Assembly (NCBI GenBank): GCA_947596225.1
Contig: CANQEX010000008.1
Location: 1-36,115 of the forward strand
Length of the DNA stretch: 36,115 bases
Source of the DNA: an uncultured Clostridia bacterium
GTDB lineage: Bacteria; Bacillota; Clostridia; TANB77; CAG-508
Direction: 5' to 3'
This document shows positions 25,519 to 33,784 of the stretch, in pieces. The notes below the pieces were generated by a model. It saw only the letters and a list, made by a program, of their open reading frames with translations, ran no database searches and was not told the DNA's origin. The stretch's first letter is position 1, and the number at the start of each line of letters is the position of its first letter. The position numbers and the translations under genes are program-made.

Positions 25519-27327
25519 TTGAATATAGTAATTAATTTAATAAAAATGGTAGGTGGATTAGTTTTACTGATATATGGAATGGGTATATTAAGTACAAATC
25601 TAAAAAAACTTGCTGGTGAAAAATTAAAATACATACTAAAAAAAGCTACAAATAACGTTTTTAAAGGAATTATAACTGGAATTATAATTACAGTTGCAGT
25701 ACAAAGTTCTGCTATTGTAACTGTAATGGTTGTTGGATTTGTTAATGCAGAAATATTAAAATTAAGAAATGCAATACCAATAATTATGGGAGCCAATATA
25801 GGTACAACAATAACCGCACAAATACTAAGACTTGCTAGTTTAGAAGGAAATGGTATATTTACTTTATTAAGTCCTACAGTATTAGCTTCAATATTTTTAA
25901 TAATAGGTTTTATTTTATTAGAAATTAAGAAAAAACAAAAATTAAAAGATATTGGAGAATTATTAATAGGAATTGGTTTGCTTTTCACTGGTCTAACAAC
26001 TATGGTAAGTATGGCAAGTGGTTTTAGCGATATTCCAATATTTACTCAAATATTAAGTAAATTATCAAATCCATTACTTGGTATTTTAGCTGGAGCTATT
26101 ATTACAGCAATAGTTCAAAGTTCTGCTGCAACTGTTGGAATTTTACAAGCAATATCTCAATCAGGTATTATTACATATGCAAGTACTATACCAGTAATAC
26201 TTGGTCAAAATATTGGTACTTGTTTTACTTCAATATTATCTAGTATCGGTGCATCAAAAAATGCAAAAAGAGTTGCTGCTGTACATTTATTCTTTAATCT
26301 TATTGGATCTATAATATTTATGATAGTAATTTATACATACCAATCTCTTGTAGGTTTTAGTTTTTGGAATAATTCAATTGATATGGGTGGAATAGCAAAT
26401 TTCCATTTAATTTTTAATGTTGTATGTACTATTTTACTTTTGCCTTGTACAAAACTACTTGAAAAACTTGCAACTTTAGCAGTAAGAGATACTAAAATCG
26501 ATGAAAGTGATGAAGATTCTAGTGAATATCTATCAATATTAAATTCATTAGATGAAAGAATAATAAACATCCCTAGTGTAGCAATTTCTAATATTTTAGA
26601 AGTTATATCAAAAATGGCTGAATTAACTCAAAAAAATTTCAAAAAATCTATAAAATTATTAAATAACTTTGATACAAAAAAATTAGAACATATGAAAGAA
26701 AGAGAAGATATTATTGACAAAATGGATATTGCTATTGCAAACTTTTTAGTAAAAATAGGTAATCTCGAACTTACAGAACAAGAAAATAAATCAGTTACAA
26801 CTTTATTAAAAATTGAATCAGAATTTGAAAAAATAGGTGACTATACTTATGCATTATCAAAATTGATTGAAGATATGAATAATAAAAATATTAAATTTTC
26901 AGAAACCGCAAACAATGAATTATATTTAATTTATTCTATTGTAGAAGATATTTTAAATAATACCTCAAATGTTTTAGAAAAAGATCCTTCAAATATTATA
27001 ATTGATGTACAAGCTCTAAAAGAAATATCTGAAATGTATAGAGAAAAATTTAAAAAACAACATATTGAAAGATTAAAAAATGGAAAATGTTCTGTTGATA
27101 CAGGAATATCTTTCATTGAAATACTTTCAGCTTATGAAAAAATTGTAGATCACTGCTTAAATATTTCAATAGAATTTTCTAATTATAAATCTAACCAACA
27201 GTATATTACAAAACATGAATATCTTAATAATTTATATTTAGAACATGGTGAAGATTTAAAATCAAAACTTAATACTTTCTCACATAAATATGAAGCATTA
27301 GTTGATGATAATAAAGTTAAAATATAA
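25519..27327 (+). CDS. Na+/phosphate cotransporter family protein (NptA/PhoU-fusion type)
   Basis: Residues 1-310 hold the two inverted repeats of the Na/Pi cotransporter family: QSSAIVTVMVVGFVN followed by PIIMGANIGTTITAQ, and QSSAATVGILQAISQ followed by PVILGQNIGTCFTSI. The QSS motifs are the substrate and Na+ site. Residues of about 345-600 form a PhoU-like helical domain, as in bacterial NptA/YjbB proteins. The track start is a TTG at 25489 ahead of the SD. AGGAGG (25507-25512) lies 6 nt before a second TTG at 25519, which gives MNIVINLIKMVGGLVLLIYGMG, the normal first helix (602 residues). It may import phosphate or export it; the sequence does not decide. Confidence 0.93.
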   Translation: MNIVINLIKMVGGLVLLIYGMGILSTNLKKLAGEKLKYILKKATNNVFKGIITGIIITVAVQSSAIVTVMVVGFVNAEILKLRNAIPIIMGANIGTTITAQILRLASLEGNGIFTLLSPTVLASIFLIIGFILLEIKKKQKLKDIGELLIGIGLLFTGLTTMVSMASGFSDIPIFTQILSKLSNPLLGILAGAIITAIVQSSAATVGILQAISQSGIITYASTIPVILGQNIGTCFTSILSSIGASKNAKRVAAVHLFFNLIGSIIFMIVIYTYQSLVGFSFWNNSIDMGGIANFHLIFNVVCTILLLPCTKLLEKLATLAVRDTKIDESDEDSSEYLSILNSLDERIINIPSVAISNILEVISKMAELTQKNFKKSIKLLNNFDTKKLEHMKEREDIIDKMDIAIANFLVKIGNLELTEQENKSVTTLLKIESEFEKIGDYTYALSKLIEDMNNKNIKFSETANNELYLIYSIVEDILNNTSNVLEKDPSNIIIDVQALKEISEMYREKFKKQHIERLKNGKCSVDTGISFIEILSAYEKIVDHCLNISIEFSNYKSNQQYITKHEYLNNLYLEHGEDLKSKLNTFSHKYEALVDDNKVKI

Positions 27328-27350
27328 TGTTTAAAGTCAAAAAAACTGGA

Positions 27351-27386
27351 TATAATCTCCTTAGCTTATTTCTAAGGAGGTTTTTT
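27351..27386 (+). terminator. Terminator hairpin of the Na/Pi gene that contains the SD of the next gene, with an overlapping -10 box
   Basis: CTCCTTAG (27357-27364) pairs with CTAAGGAG (27372-27379) across a 7-nt loop, then a G and TTTTTT: a standard intrinsic terminator. The 3' arm is also the SD (AAGGAGG) for the ATG at 27387, and the T-run is its spacer. TATAAT (27351-27356) ends exactly where the 5' arm starts, so a transcript begun from it (near 27363) would lack the 5' arm and leave the SD free. Confidence 0.7.
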
Positions 27387-28133
27387 ATGAAAAATTTTAT
27401 ATTTAAAAATAAACTTGTAATAATACTTAGTTTCATAATTCTTGTATTAATTGTGAGTCTTTTTGCAACATGTTTTGGTATGGAAGAATACACTCCAACC
27501 GAATATTCTTTAGGAATTGTTAATACAGATTATTTAAATATGCGTACTGGAGCTGGAATTAATTTTAATTCTATAACACTTTTAAACAAAAACGAGTATG
27601 TAAGAATTTTTGGAAAAATAAATGAATGGTATATTGTTCAAAATGAAAAAAATCAAATAGGTGCTGTTAACACCAAATATATAACTCCTGCTCAAGAAGA
27701 AAAAACTGCTACAACAAATACAGAAATTATTGAAGATACAAATACAAATTTAACTACTAATGAATTAGAACTTTTATCATTAATTAATAATGAAAGAGGT
27801 AAAAATAATTTACCTAATTTAGAAGTAGACGAAAAATTACAAAATGTAGCTAGATTAAAAGCAACAGACTTAGCTGAAAACAGCTACTTTTCTCATATTT
27901 CACCAACCTATGGAACACCTTTTGATATGTTAAAAACAAACCAAATTTCTTATAAAACAGCTAGTGAAAACATAGCTGGAAATTCTAGTATAAAAGGAGC
28001 GTTTGAAAGTTGGATGAATTCAGATTCACATAAAAAGAATATTTTAAGCACTAATTATAATTATACCGGAATTGCTGTTGTAGATAGTATTGCTTATGGT
28101 AAAATAATTGTGCAATTTTTTATAGGAAAATAA
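27387..28133 (+). CDS. Secreted SH3b and CAP (SCP/YkwD-like) domain protein
   Basis: A 248-residue exported protein. The start is taken at 27387, where AAGGAGG has ideal spacing; the track start at 27327 overlaps the previous stop and has no SD. Residues 1-30 are a signal peptide or anchor (KLVIILSFIILVLIVSLFATCFG). About 40-105 is a bacterial SH3 domain (VNTDYLNMRTGAGINFNSITLLNKNEYVRIFG...WYIVQ), a cell-wall-binding module. About 130-248 is a CAP domain: LINNERGKNNLPNLEVDEKLQNVARLKATDLAENSYFSHISP, and SENIAGN...AFESWMNSDSHKKNILSTNYNYTGIAVV, with the family His and Glu residues. The role of bacterial CAP proteins is not settled. Confidence 0.92.
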   Translation: MKNFIFKNKLVIILSFIILVLIVSLFATCFGMEEYTPTEYSLGIVNTDYLNMRTGAGINFNSITLLNKNEYVRIFGKINEWYIVQNEKNQIGAVNTKYITPAQEEKTATTNTEIIEDTNTNLTTNELELLSLINNERGKNNLPNLEVDEKLQNVARLKATDLAENSYFSHISPTYGTPFDMLKTNQISYKTASENIAGNSSIKGAFESWMNSDSHKKNILSTNYNYTGIAVVDSIAYGKIIVQFFIGK

Positions 28134-28194
28134 AAAATGGAACAATTTTCTTTTCGAACTTTTAAAAGTTCGAAAAGAAAATAGCCCCATTTTT
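28132..28194. terminator. Bidirectional terminator: 36-nt perfect palindrome inside an outer stem
   Basis: TTTTCTTTTCGAACTTTT and its exact reverse complement abut (28146-28181), giving an 18-bp stem before loop formation. An outer AAAAATGG/CCATTTTT pair (28133-28140 with 28187-28194) encloses it. It lies between the convergent CAP and rpsU genes with T-runs on both sides. Confidence 0.85.
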
Positions 28195-28204
28195 ATCTAT
28201 TAAT

Positions 28205-28372
28205 TTAAAATTTTCTTTTTCTTGCAGCCTCTGATTTTTTCTTTCTTTTTACACTAGGTTTCTCATAATGTTCTCTTTTTCTTACTTCTTGTAATACCCC
28301 GTTTCTAGCACATTGTCTTTTAAATCTTTTAAGTGCTTCTTCTAAATTGCCGTTTACTTTAACCTCTGACAT
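28205..28372 (-). CDS. rpsU: 30S ribosomal protein bS21
   Basis: A 55-residue gene below the ORF-track cutoff. The translation [55 protein letters not shown] is a full-length bS21: the [25 protein letters not shown] core and the basic C-terminal tail are diagnostic. The protein joins the small-subunit platform near the anti-SD sequence and promotes initiation. SD GGAAGGAGGGG lies 8 nt before the ATG. It has its own strong promoter overlapping the end of prs, plus a leader of about 85 nt, and ends in the large palindromic terminator. Confidence 0.97.
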   Translation of the reverse strand: MSEVKVNGNLEEALKRFKRQCARNGVLQEVRKREHYEKPSVKRKKKSEAARKRKF

Positions 28373-28464
28373 TATTTTTTCCCCTCCTTCCGAAGCTCAA
28401 AAAACATCTTGTGGGATTGATTTTTTTATGTAATTAATCCTCTTGACTCGCTTAACTGTTTATT

Positions 28465-28494
28465 ATTATACATTAAGACTAAGTTATTTGTCAA
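28465..28494 (-). promoter_or_regulatory. Promoter of rpsU, with an 85-nt leader
   Basis: On the minus strand: consensus TTGACA (28494-28489), 18 nt, consensus TATAAT (28470-28465). It begins inside the prs/rpsU junction. The leader (about 28458 to 28373) contains short complementary segments (GGATT/AATCC), but I cannot assign it to a known autoregulatory class. Confidence 0.75.
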
Positions 28495-28497
28495 TAC

Positions 28498-29445
28498 TTA
28501 ATTTACTTCAAATAATTCACCTACTGATATTTCTTTATGAATTCTTTTTATTGCTTCTGCAAAAAGTTCTGAAATAGAAACAACACTTATTTTATCTATA
28601 TTTTTCTCTTTTGTAAGTGGAATTGTATTAGTCATAACTAATTCCTTTATTTCAGAATTTTTTATTCTTTCTATAGCAGGACCAGATAATACTCCATGTG
28701 TACAACCTACATATATATCTTTTGCGCCAAATTTTTTAATAACATTTACTGTTTCCATTATTGAACCTGCTGTATCAACTTCATCATCAAAAATAAGAGC
28801 ATTTTTTCCTTTTATTTCACCTATTACACTACTTGAAATAGCTCTATCATCATTTCCTTCTCTTCTTTTATCTACTAAAGCTATTGGACATTTAAAGTGT
28901 TCTGCATATTTATATGCTTTTTTAGAACTTCCAGCATCTGTAGCAACAACAACTTTATTATCAATTCCTTTTAAATCAAAATATTTTTCTAATATTGATT
29001 CTGCTGTTAAAACATCACAGTTTATATTAAAATATGCTTGTATTGATTTATTATGCAAATCACATGTAAGAATTCTATTTGCACCTGCAGCTTCTAAGAG
29101 TTGAGCAAATAATTTTGCTGTAACAGGTATTCTTGGTTGATCTTTTTTATCAGATCTTGAATACATATAATATGGTATTACTACAGTTATTCTCTTAGCT
29201 GATGCTCTTTTAACTGCATCTATTGTAATTAGTAATTCCATTATTCTTTCATTCACTGGTGGTTGTGTAGATTGAATTAAAAAAACATCTTTATCTCTAA
29301 CAGTTTCCAAAATCTGTACAAAATTGTTATCATTTTTAAATTTCGTTCTATTAATTTTTCCCTTTTGAATTTTTAAGTAACTACATATTTCATCAGTAAA
29401 CTTCTCAGAAGTTTCACTACATGCAAATATTTTTAAATTATCCAT
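28498..29445 (-). CDS. prs: Ribose-phosphate pyrophosphokinase (PRPP synthetase)
   Basis: Makes PRPP from ribose 5-phosphate and ATP for purine, pyrimidine, NAD, His and Trp synthesis. Visible elements: LIQSTQPPVNERIMELLITIDAVKRASAKRITVVIPYYMYSRSDKKDQPR (ATP-binding flexible loop), CDLHNKSIQAYFN (metal and nucleotide contact), VVATDAGSSKKA, the KRR catalytic loop (VDKRREGNDD) and the PRPP-binding loop NALIFDDEVDTAGSI. Length (315) is normal. The N-terminal FNDGE-type loop diverges to FKNDNNFVQIL, typical of a divergent clade rather than loss of function. SD AGAGG. It is 17 nt downstream of nrdG and no terminator precedes the rpsU promoter. Confidence 0.95.
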   Translation of the reverse strand: MDNLKIFACSETSEKFTDEICSYLKIQKGKINRTKFKNDNNFVQILETVRDKDVFLIQSTQPPVNERIMELLITIDAVKRASAKRITVVIPYYMYSRSDKKDQPRIPVTAKLFAQLLEAAGANRILTCDLHNKSIQAYFNINCDVLTAESILEKYFDLKGIDNKVVVATDAGSSKKAYKYAEHFKCPIALVDKRREGNDDRAISSSVIGEIKGKNALIFDDEVDTAGSIMETVNVIKKFGAKDIYVGCTHGVLSGPAIERIKNSEIKELVMTNTIPLTKEKNIDKISVVSISELFAEAIKRIHKEISVGELFEVN

Positions 29446-29462
29446 TTTTTTACCTCTTTCTT

Positions 29463-30191
29463 TTATACATTACTTTTTTCCTTATTAATTCCTTCTGCTG
29501 CAATTTTTTCTTCTACTTCTCTTATTTCAAAACTTTGTTTAATAGGAACTACTTCATCATCTACTGAAACTGCTATATTAGTATTTTCTTCATTTACTTC
29601 ATTTGAATCTTTATCATCAAATTCCTTAAAGAACATAACTTTTGGTTTCTTTTCATATCTATATTCATCACCAAATTTTAACTGAACTACTTCTCCACAT
29701 TTTAATGAAGCTTGAACATCTATTTTTTTCTGATTTGTAGAACCTCTAAATTTTAAATTAACCATTGTTTTTTCTTCAACAAATTCACCATCAACCATTA
29801 TATCAATATTTTTTAGGAAATTTCTTGTATATGAATATTTTTTAAACATATCACCTAAAACATCTTTTTCAAAATCATAACCTGTATAGCACCATATCGT
29901 TTTATTTGGATATTTTTCTTTAACTTTTTGAACAAGTTTTACTAAACTTTGTTGATTAACAGGTTCTAGTGGTTCTCCTCCTAAAATAGATAATCCAGCT
30001 ATATAATCATGATTCATCAAATCAATTATATAATCTATTGTTGAGTCCTCAAATTTTTTTCCATAATTAAAATCCCATGCTTCTTTATTATGGCATCCTT
30101 TACAGTGGAAATGACATCCACTAACATATATTGAAACTCTAACTCCAGTTCCATCTTGTATATCTATTGTTTTTATATCTGCATAATTCAT
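29463..30191 (-). CDS. nrdG: Anaerobic ribonucleotide reductase activating protein (radical SAM), with C-terminal extension
   Basis: The radical-SAM activase that installs the glycyl radical on NrdD. The 4Fe-4S cluster motif is GCHFHCKGC (Cys26, Cys30, Cys33), followed by HNKEAWDF; SAM-binding elements LSILGGEPLEP and TIWCYTGYDFE follow. The core ends at about residue 160 (NLKFRGSTNQKKIDV), the normal end for NrdG. Another 80 residues form a Lys/Glu/Asp-rich tail without recognisable domains, unusual for the family (typically 150-180 residues in all). SD AAGAGG. It lies downstream of nrdD, separated by a hairpin without a T-run. Confidence 0.94.
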   Translation of the reverse strand: MNYADIKTIDIQDGTGVRVSIYVSGCHFHCKGCHNKEAWDFNYGKKFEDSTIDYIIDLMNHDYIAGLSILGGEPLEPVNQQSLVKLVQKVKEKYPNKTIWCYTGYDFEKDVLGDMFKKYSYTRNFLKNIDIMVDGEFVEEKTMVNLKFRGSTNQKKIDVQASLKCGEVVQLKFGDEYRYEKKPKVMFFKEFDDKDSNEVNEENTNIAVSVDDEVVPIKQSFEIREVEEKIAAEGINKEKSNV

Positions 30192-30220
30192 AATTTAAAC
30201 CTCTTAATTTAGATAAATTA

Positions 30221-30264
30221 AGCCGTTTGAATTATAATTAAAAATTTAATAATATCAAACGGCT
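30221..30264 (-). other. Intercistronic hairpin between nrdD and nrdG
   Basis: AGCCGTTTGA and TCAAACGGCT form a perfect GC-containing 10-bp stem around a 24-nt AT loop that can pair further. On the minus strand the following sequence is TTAATTTATC, a poor T-tract. It could be a leaky terminator that sets the NrdD:NrdG ratio, or an RNA-processing site. Confidence 0.6.
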
Positions 30265-30283
30265 CCTTTGTATATTTTTAAAA

Positions 30284-32425
30284 TTAAATGTGAAGTACTC
30301 TTGCTTTTATTTCTTTAGTTTTTCCTACATTCCAGAAGTTTTCTCCTAAGTAACCACATGTTCTTCTTGTAACATTCATTTTGTTGTGGTCTTTATTACC
30401 ACATTGTGGACATTCCCATTCATTTTGTTCATTAATTATTATCTCTCCATCATATCCACAAACATGACAATAATCTGATTTTGTATTAAATTCTGCATAT
30501 TGAATATTATCATAAATAAATTTAACAATTTCTTCTAATGCTTCTAAGTTATTTTTCATGTTTGGTATTTCTACATATGATATTGCACCACCTGAAGATA
30601 TTGGTTGATATTTAGCTTCGAATTTTAGTTTATCAAAAGCATTAATTTTTTCTCTAACATCAACATGATATGAATTTGTATAATATCCTTTATCTGTAAT
30701 ATCTTCAATATCTCCAAATCTTTCTTTATCTACTCTTGCAAATCTATAGCAAAGTGATTCTGCTGGTGTTCCATATAATGCAAATCCAAGTCCTGTTTCT
30801 TTTTTCCATGTATCAACTTTATCTCTCATATATTTCATAACTCTTACTGAAAATTCTTCTCCAACAGGATCTGTATGACTTACACCTTTCATTAATTTTG
30901 TGACTTCATATAATCCTATATATCCTAAAGATATTGTTGAAAAACATGAATTTAATAATGAATCAATTTTTTCACCTTTATCAAGTCTTGCTAAAGCTCC
31001 ATATTGCCAATGTATAGGAGAAGCATCAGATAAAGTTCCAAGTAAAGCATTGTGTCTACACATTAAAGCATCTTTGCAAAGTTCTAGTCTTTCATCAAAT
31101 AATTTCCAGAATTTATCTTCATCTCCATTTGCTATAATTCCTATTTGAGGAAGATTTATACTAACAACACCTTGATTAAATCTTGATTCAAAAACATATT
31201 CACCTTTTTCATTTTTCCATGGAGATAAGAAACTTCTGCATCCCATTGGACTAAATACATTTCCTTCATAATTCTCTCTCATTATTTTAGCTGATATATA
31301 ATCAGGATATAATCTCTTTGAAGAACATTCAACAGCAAGTTTTGTTAAATAATCATACTTTCCACCTTTTAAACAGTTATTTTCATCTAATACATATATT
31401 AATTTTGGAAATGCTGGTGTTATATATACACCTTTTTCATTTTTAATACCTTGTAATCTTTGTTTTAATATTTCTTCTATTATTAAAGCAATTTCATCTA
31501 TATATTCATTGCTTTCGTCTAAATACATGAATATTGTAACAAATGGGCTCTGTCCGTTTGTAGTCATTAATGTATTTATTTGATATTGTATTGTTTGAAC
31601 TCCTGAAGCAAGTTCTTCTTGTCTTCTCTCTATTGCATCTTCTTTAGCTCGTTTATCTGCTTCTTCTTTTGAATATCCTTTTTCAACATATCCTAAAAAT
31701 CTTTTCTTATATACTTTATCATATGTTTTTCTTAAATATTTTCCTAAATGACGAATATCTACAGATTGTCCACCATATTGACTACTAGCTACAGCTGCTA
31801 TTATTTGAGTCATAACTGTACATGCTACTTGAAAACTTTTTGGGCTTTCAATCATTTTTCCATTCATAACAGTTCCATTATCAAGCATATCTTTTATATT
31901 TACTAAACAACAATTGTGCATTGGTTGTACAAAATAGTCTTTATCATGGAAATGTAATACACCATCATTATGTGCTTTTACTATTCTCTCTGGAAGCATT
32001 ATTCTATCAGCTAAATCTTTTGAACATTCACCAGCTATTAAATCTCTTTGTGTAGAAACTAATACTGCATTTTTATTACTGTTTTCTTCCATTGTTTCTT
32101 TATTAGCATTTCTAACTAATGTTAATATACTTTCATCAGTAGAATTAGCTTGACGAATTAAAGCATGTTTTTCTCTATATAAAATATATTTTTTAGCTAA
32201 TGTGAATTTACCAAATTCCATCAGTTTACGTTCTATAATATCTTGAATTTCTTCTACTGTCATTGAAGATTTATTTAAACTTTCTATATATTTTGTAATA
32301 AATTCTATTGATGATCTTGAAACTTTATCTTTACCACCAACTTCTCTGTTTGCTTTACTAATAGCAATAACAATTTTATCACTATTATACTCTACTTTTC
32401 TTCCATCTCTTTTAATTACTTTCAT
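30284..32425 (-). CDS. nrdD: Anaerobic (class III) ribonucleoside-triphosphate reductase
   Basis: Reduces NTPs to dNTPs by glycyl-radical chemistry without oxygen. The track start at 32452 has no SD; GGAGGG precedes the ATG at 32425 by 8 nt, giving MKVIKRDGRKVEYNSDKI, a normal ATP-cone N-terminus (713 residues). The ATP-cone regulatory domain covers about 1-90. The large catalytic barrel follows, with LHFHDKDYFVQPMHNCCLVN and NLPQIGIIANG. Near the C-terminus a four-Cys zinc site (CHVCGYDG...CPQCGN) precedes the radical loop RRTCGYLGENFWNVGK, where the Gly after Cys carries the radical. It is transcribed from a good promoter, with nrdG and prs downstream. Confidence 0.96.
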   Translation of the reverse strand: MKVIKRDGRKVEYNSDKIVIAISKANREVGGKDKVSRSSIEFITKYIESLNKSSMTVEEIQDIIERKLMEFGKFTLAKKYILYREKHALIRQANSTDESILTLVRNANKETMEENSNKNAVLVSTQRDLIAGECSKDLADRIMLPERIVKAHNDGVLHFHDKDYFVQPMHNCCLVNIKDMLDNGTVMNGKMIESPKSFQVACTVMTQIIAAVASSQYGGQSVDIRHLGKYLRKTYDKVYKKRFLGYVEKGYSKEEADKRAKEDAIERRQEELASGVQTIQYQINTLMTTNGQSPFVTIFMYLDESNEYIDEIALIIEEILKQRLQGIKNEKGVYITPAFPKLIYVLDENNCLKGGKYDYLTKLAVECSSKRLYPDYISAKIMRENYEGNVFSPMGCRSFLSPWKNEKGEYVFESRFNQGVVSINLPQIGIIANGDEDKFWKLFDERLELCKDALMCRHNALLGTLSDASPIHWQYGALARLDKGEKIDSLLNSCFSTISLGYIGLYEVTKLMKGVSHTDPVGEEFSVRVMKYMRDKVDTWKKETGLGFALYGTPAESLCYRFARVDKERFGDIEDITDKGYYTNSYHVDVREKINAFDKLKFEAKYQPISSGGAISYVEIPNMKNNLEALEEIVKFIYDNIQYAEFNTKSDYCHVCGYDGEIIINEQNEWECPQCGNKDHNKMNVTRRTCGYLGENFWNVGKTKEIKARVLHI

Positions 32426-32784
32426 TTTTTTGACCCTCCATTTATAGAACATATATTATTTTTATATTTTTTCTTTGGTGACTCATTTCTTGAAATCATT
32501 TTAACATTTTAAAAAGTAATGTCAAATCAATACTTTTTATGTTTCCAAAATCTTACAACTATTACTATTCAACGGTTTGACTTTAGTTACTTTTTGCATT
32601 ATTTTTTATATTAAATTTATGTTAAAATCTAAATAGCTTTTCGTTCTAGGATTTTAAGTTTTTATATTTCAAAAATATTACATTTTTTGGAAGTTTTTTT
32701 AATTTTATCCAATTTCTACCTTATTTTAATAGGCTTTATATAAGAAAACGATAATAATTCCTATTTTTATTTTAACAAAAAAAT
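32426..32784. other. Intergenic region upstream of nrdD
   Basis: A 359-nt stretch without a supported gene. It contains the nrdD promoter and SD at the left and reaches the sortase terminator at the right. No NrdR-box pair (ACA-N-ATAT-N-TGT type) is recognisable. The AT-rich middle (about 32560-32770) has no convincing ORF with an SD; a small RNA cannot be excluded but nothing positive supports one. Confidence 0.55.
32498..32525 (-). promoter_or_regulatory. Promoter of nrdD-nrdG-prs
   Basis: On the minus strand: consensus TTGACA (32525-32520), 16 nt, TAAAAT (32503-32498), with TG just before the -10 region. Confidence 0.65.
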
Positions 32785-32811
32785 ACCAGATAAAAATAAT
32801 TTTTATCTGGT
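32777..32811 (-). terminator. Terminator of the sortase gene
   Basis: A perfect 12-bp stem ACCAGATAAAAA/TTTTTATCTGGT with a 3-nt loop, followed on the minus strand by ATTTTTTTG. Confidence 0.85.
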
Positions 32812-32833
32812 GCTTTTATGTATTTTTAATAAT

Positions 32834-33580
32834 TTATATATCTTCTCTAGCTTTTACTATAACTCTTTGTTTACTATCATCTGTACATGTTATTAAAGTT
32901 ATTTCTCTTAACCCATTTGTTCTTTGAGAAGTGCAATTTACATCCTCTGGTTCTACTATGTATTTATCATAAATTTTGTATCTAACTGTTTCTTTTTTAT
33001 TATATATATCTGTTATTTCTATGATTTCACCTATCTCTACATCTGGAACATGACTGAAAAATTTATTACTTCTATAATTATGCCCTACTATACAAAAGTT
33101 TCCTACATCATTTGGTTCTGGTCCCCAAAACTTTGTTGGTGATATTTTTAATAATTCATCAGTAGTTTCATTTAAAATAGGATATGTACAATCTATTGAA
33201 GGTATATTAATTGTTGCTGTTGCATAATACCTTGTTCCATTTTCTGTTTCTCGCCATTCAATATTATCATTTGTTTCTTCATCAACAGGTTCTGTATATA
33301 TAACTTCAAAAGGATCTTCTGTATTTAATATTACAACTATTGAATTATTAGAAAATTTAATTGTTGTATCATCTACTAAATTATCTTCAAAATTTAAATT
33401 TGATAATATTTCTTGAGATATAGCTTCATTTTTGTTTTTATCATACTCTGCATATATGTAATAAGAAAATAAAATGCATACTAAAAAAATGGAAATTAAG
33501 AAATCAATTTTGTACATTCTTTTTTTCCTTTTTAGCTCTGGTGTTATATATAATTTTTCAGATACTAAAATTTGATTCAT
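32834..33580 (-). CDS. Sortase (cysteine transpeptidase)
   Basis: A membrane-anchored sortase, 248 residues from the ATG at 33580. The track start is a TTG at 33595, upstream of the SD GAAAGG that serves 33580. One N-terminal transmembrane helix (about 25-44) follows a basic stretch (KRKKR). The catalytic domain has DCTYPILNETTDELL, the His in CIVGHNYRSNKFFSH (His167), the nucleophile in REITLITCTDD (Cys232) and the Arg in KQRVIVKAR (Arg239). Class cannot be fixed by eye. No pilin or LPXTG substrate gene is adjacent. The thioester adhesin 9 kb away is a possible client, although it lacks LPXTG. Monocistronic. Confidence 0.92.
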   Translation of the reverse strand: MNQILVSEKLYITPELKRKKRMYKIDFLISIFLVCILFSYYIYAEYDKNKNEAISQEILSNLNFEDNLVDDTTIKFSNNSIVVILNTEDPFEVIYTEPVDEETNDNIEWRETENGTRYYATATINIPSIDCTYPILNETTDELLKISPTKFWGPEPNDVGNFCIVGHNYRSNKFFSHVPDVEIGEIIEITDIYNKKETVRYKIYDKYIVEPEDVNCTSQRTNGLREITLITCTDDSKQRVIVKAREDI

Positions 33581-33624
33581 TTTCTTACCTTTCAAAAATA
33601 TTTATTTTACAAAACATCATTAAT

Positions 33625-33653
33625 ATTATAACACCTGATCAACATGTAATCAA
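33625..33653 (-). promoter_or_regulatory. Promoter of the sortase gene with overlapping near-palindrome
   Basis: On the minus strand: TTGATT (33653-33648), 17 nt ending TGT, TATAAT (33630-33625), with an extended -10. The -35 and spacer coincide with the near-palindrome TGATTACATGTTGATCA. A related TGATAATGTAATCA lies about 30 nt further upstream. Two similar symmetric sites at a promoter suggest a repressor, of unknown identity. Confidence 0.6.
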
Positions 33654-33743
33654 GTTTTTTTAGTAATTTGTTTATTAATTTTTGATTACATTATCAATAA
33701 TATCAAAAATTAAAATATTATATTAAAAATAATTATGTTTTAA

Positions 33744-33784
33744 TAAAATAAAATAGACCGGTAACTCCGATCTATTTTATTTTA
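33744..33784 (-). terminator. Terminator of the coiled-coil protein gene
   Basis: On the minus strand an 18-bp stem, TAAAATAAAATAGATCGG/CCGGTCTATTTTATTTTA with one G-U pair, overlaps the stop codon. The 3' arm is T-rich but no long T-run follows. Confidence 0.65.

Noticed and set aside
32426-32784. Riboswitch, NrdR boxes or a small RNA upstream of nrdD
   Set aside because: No conserved core of a known riboswitch and no paired NrdR boxes could be recognised; only the promoter is supported.
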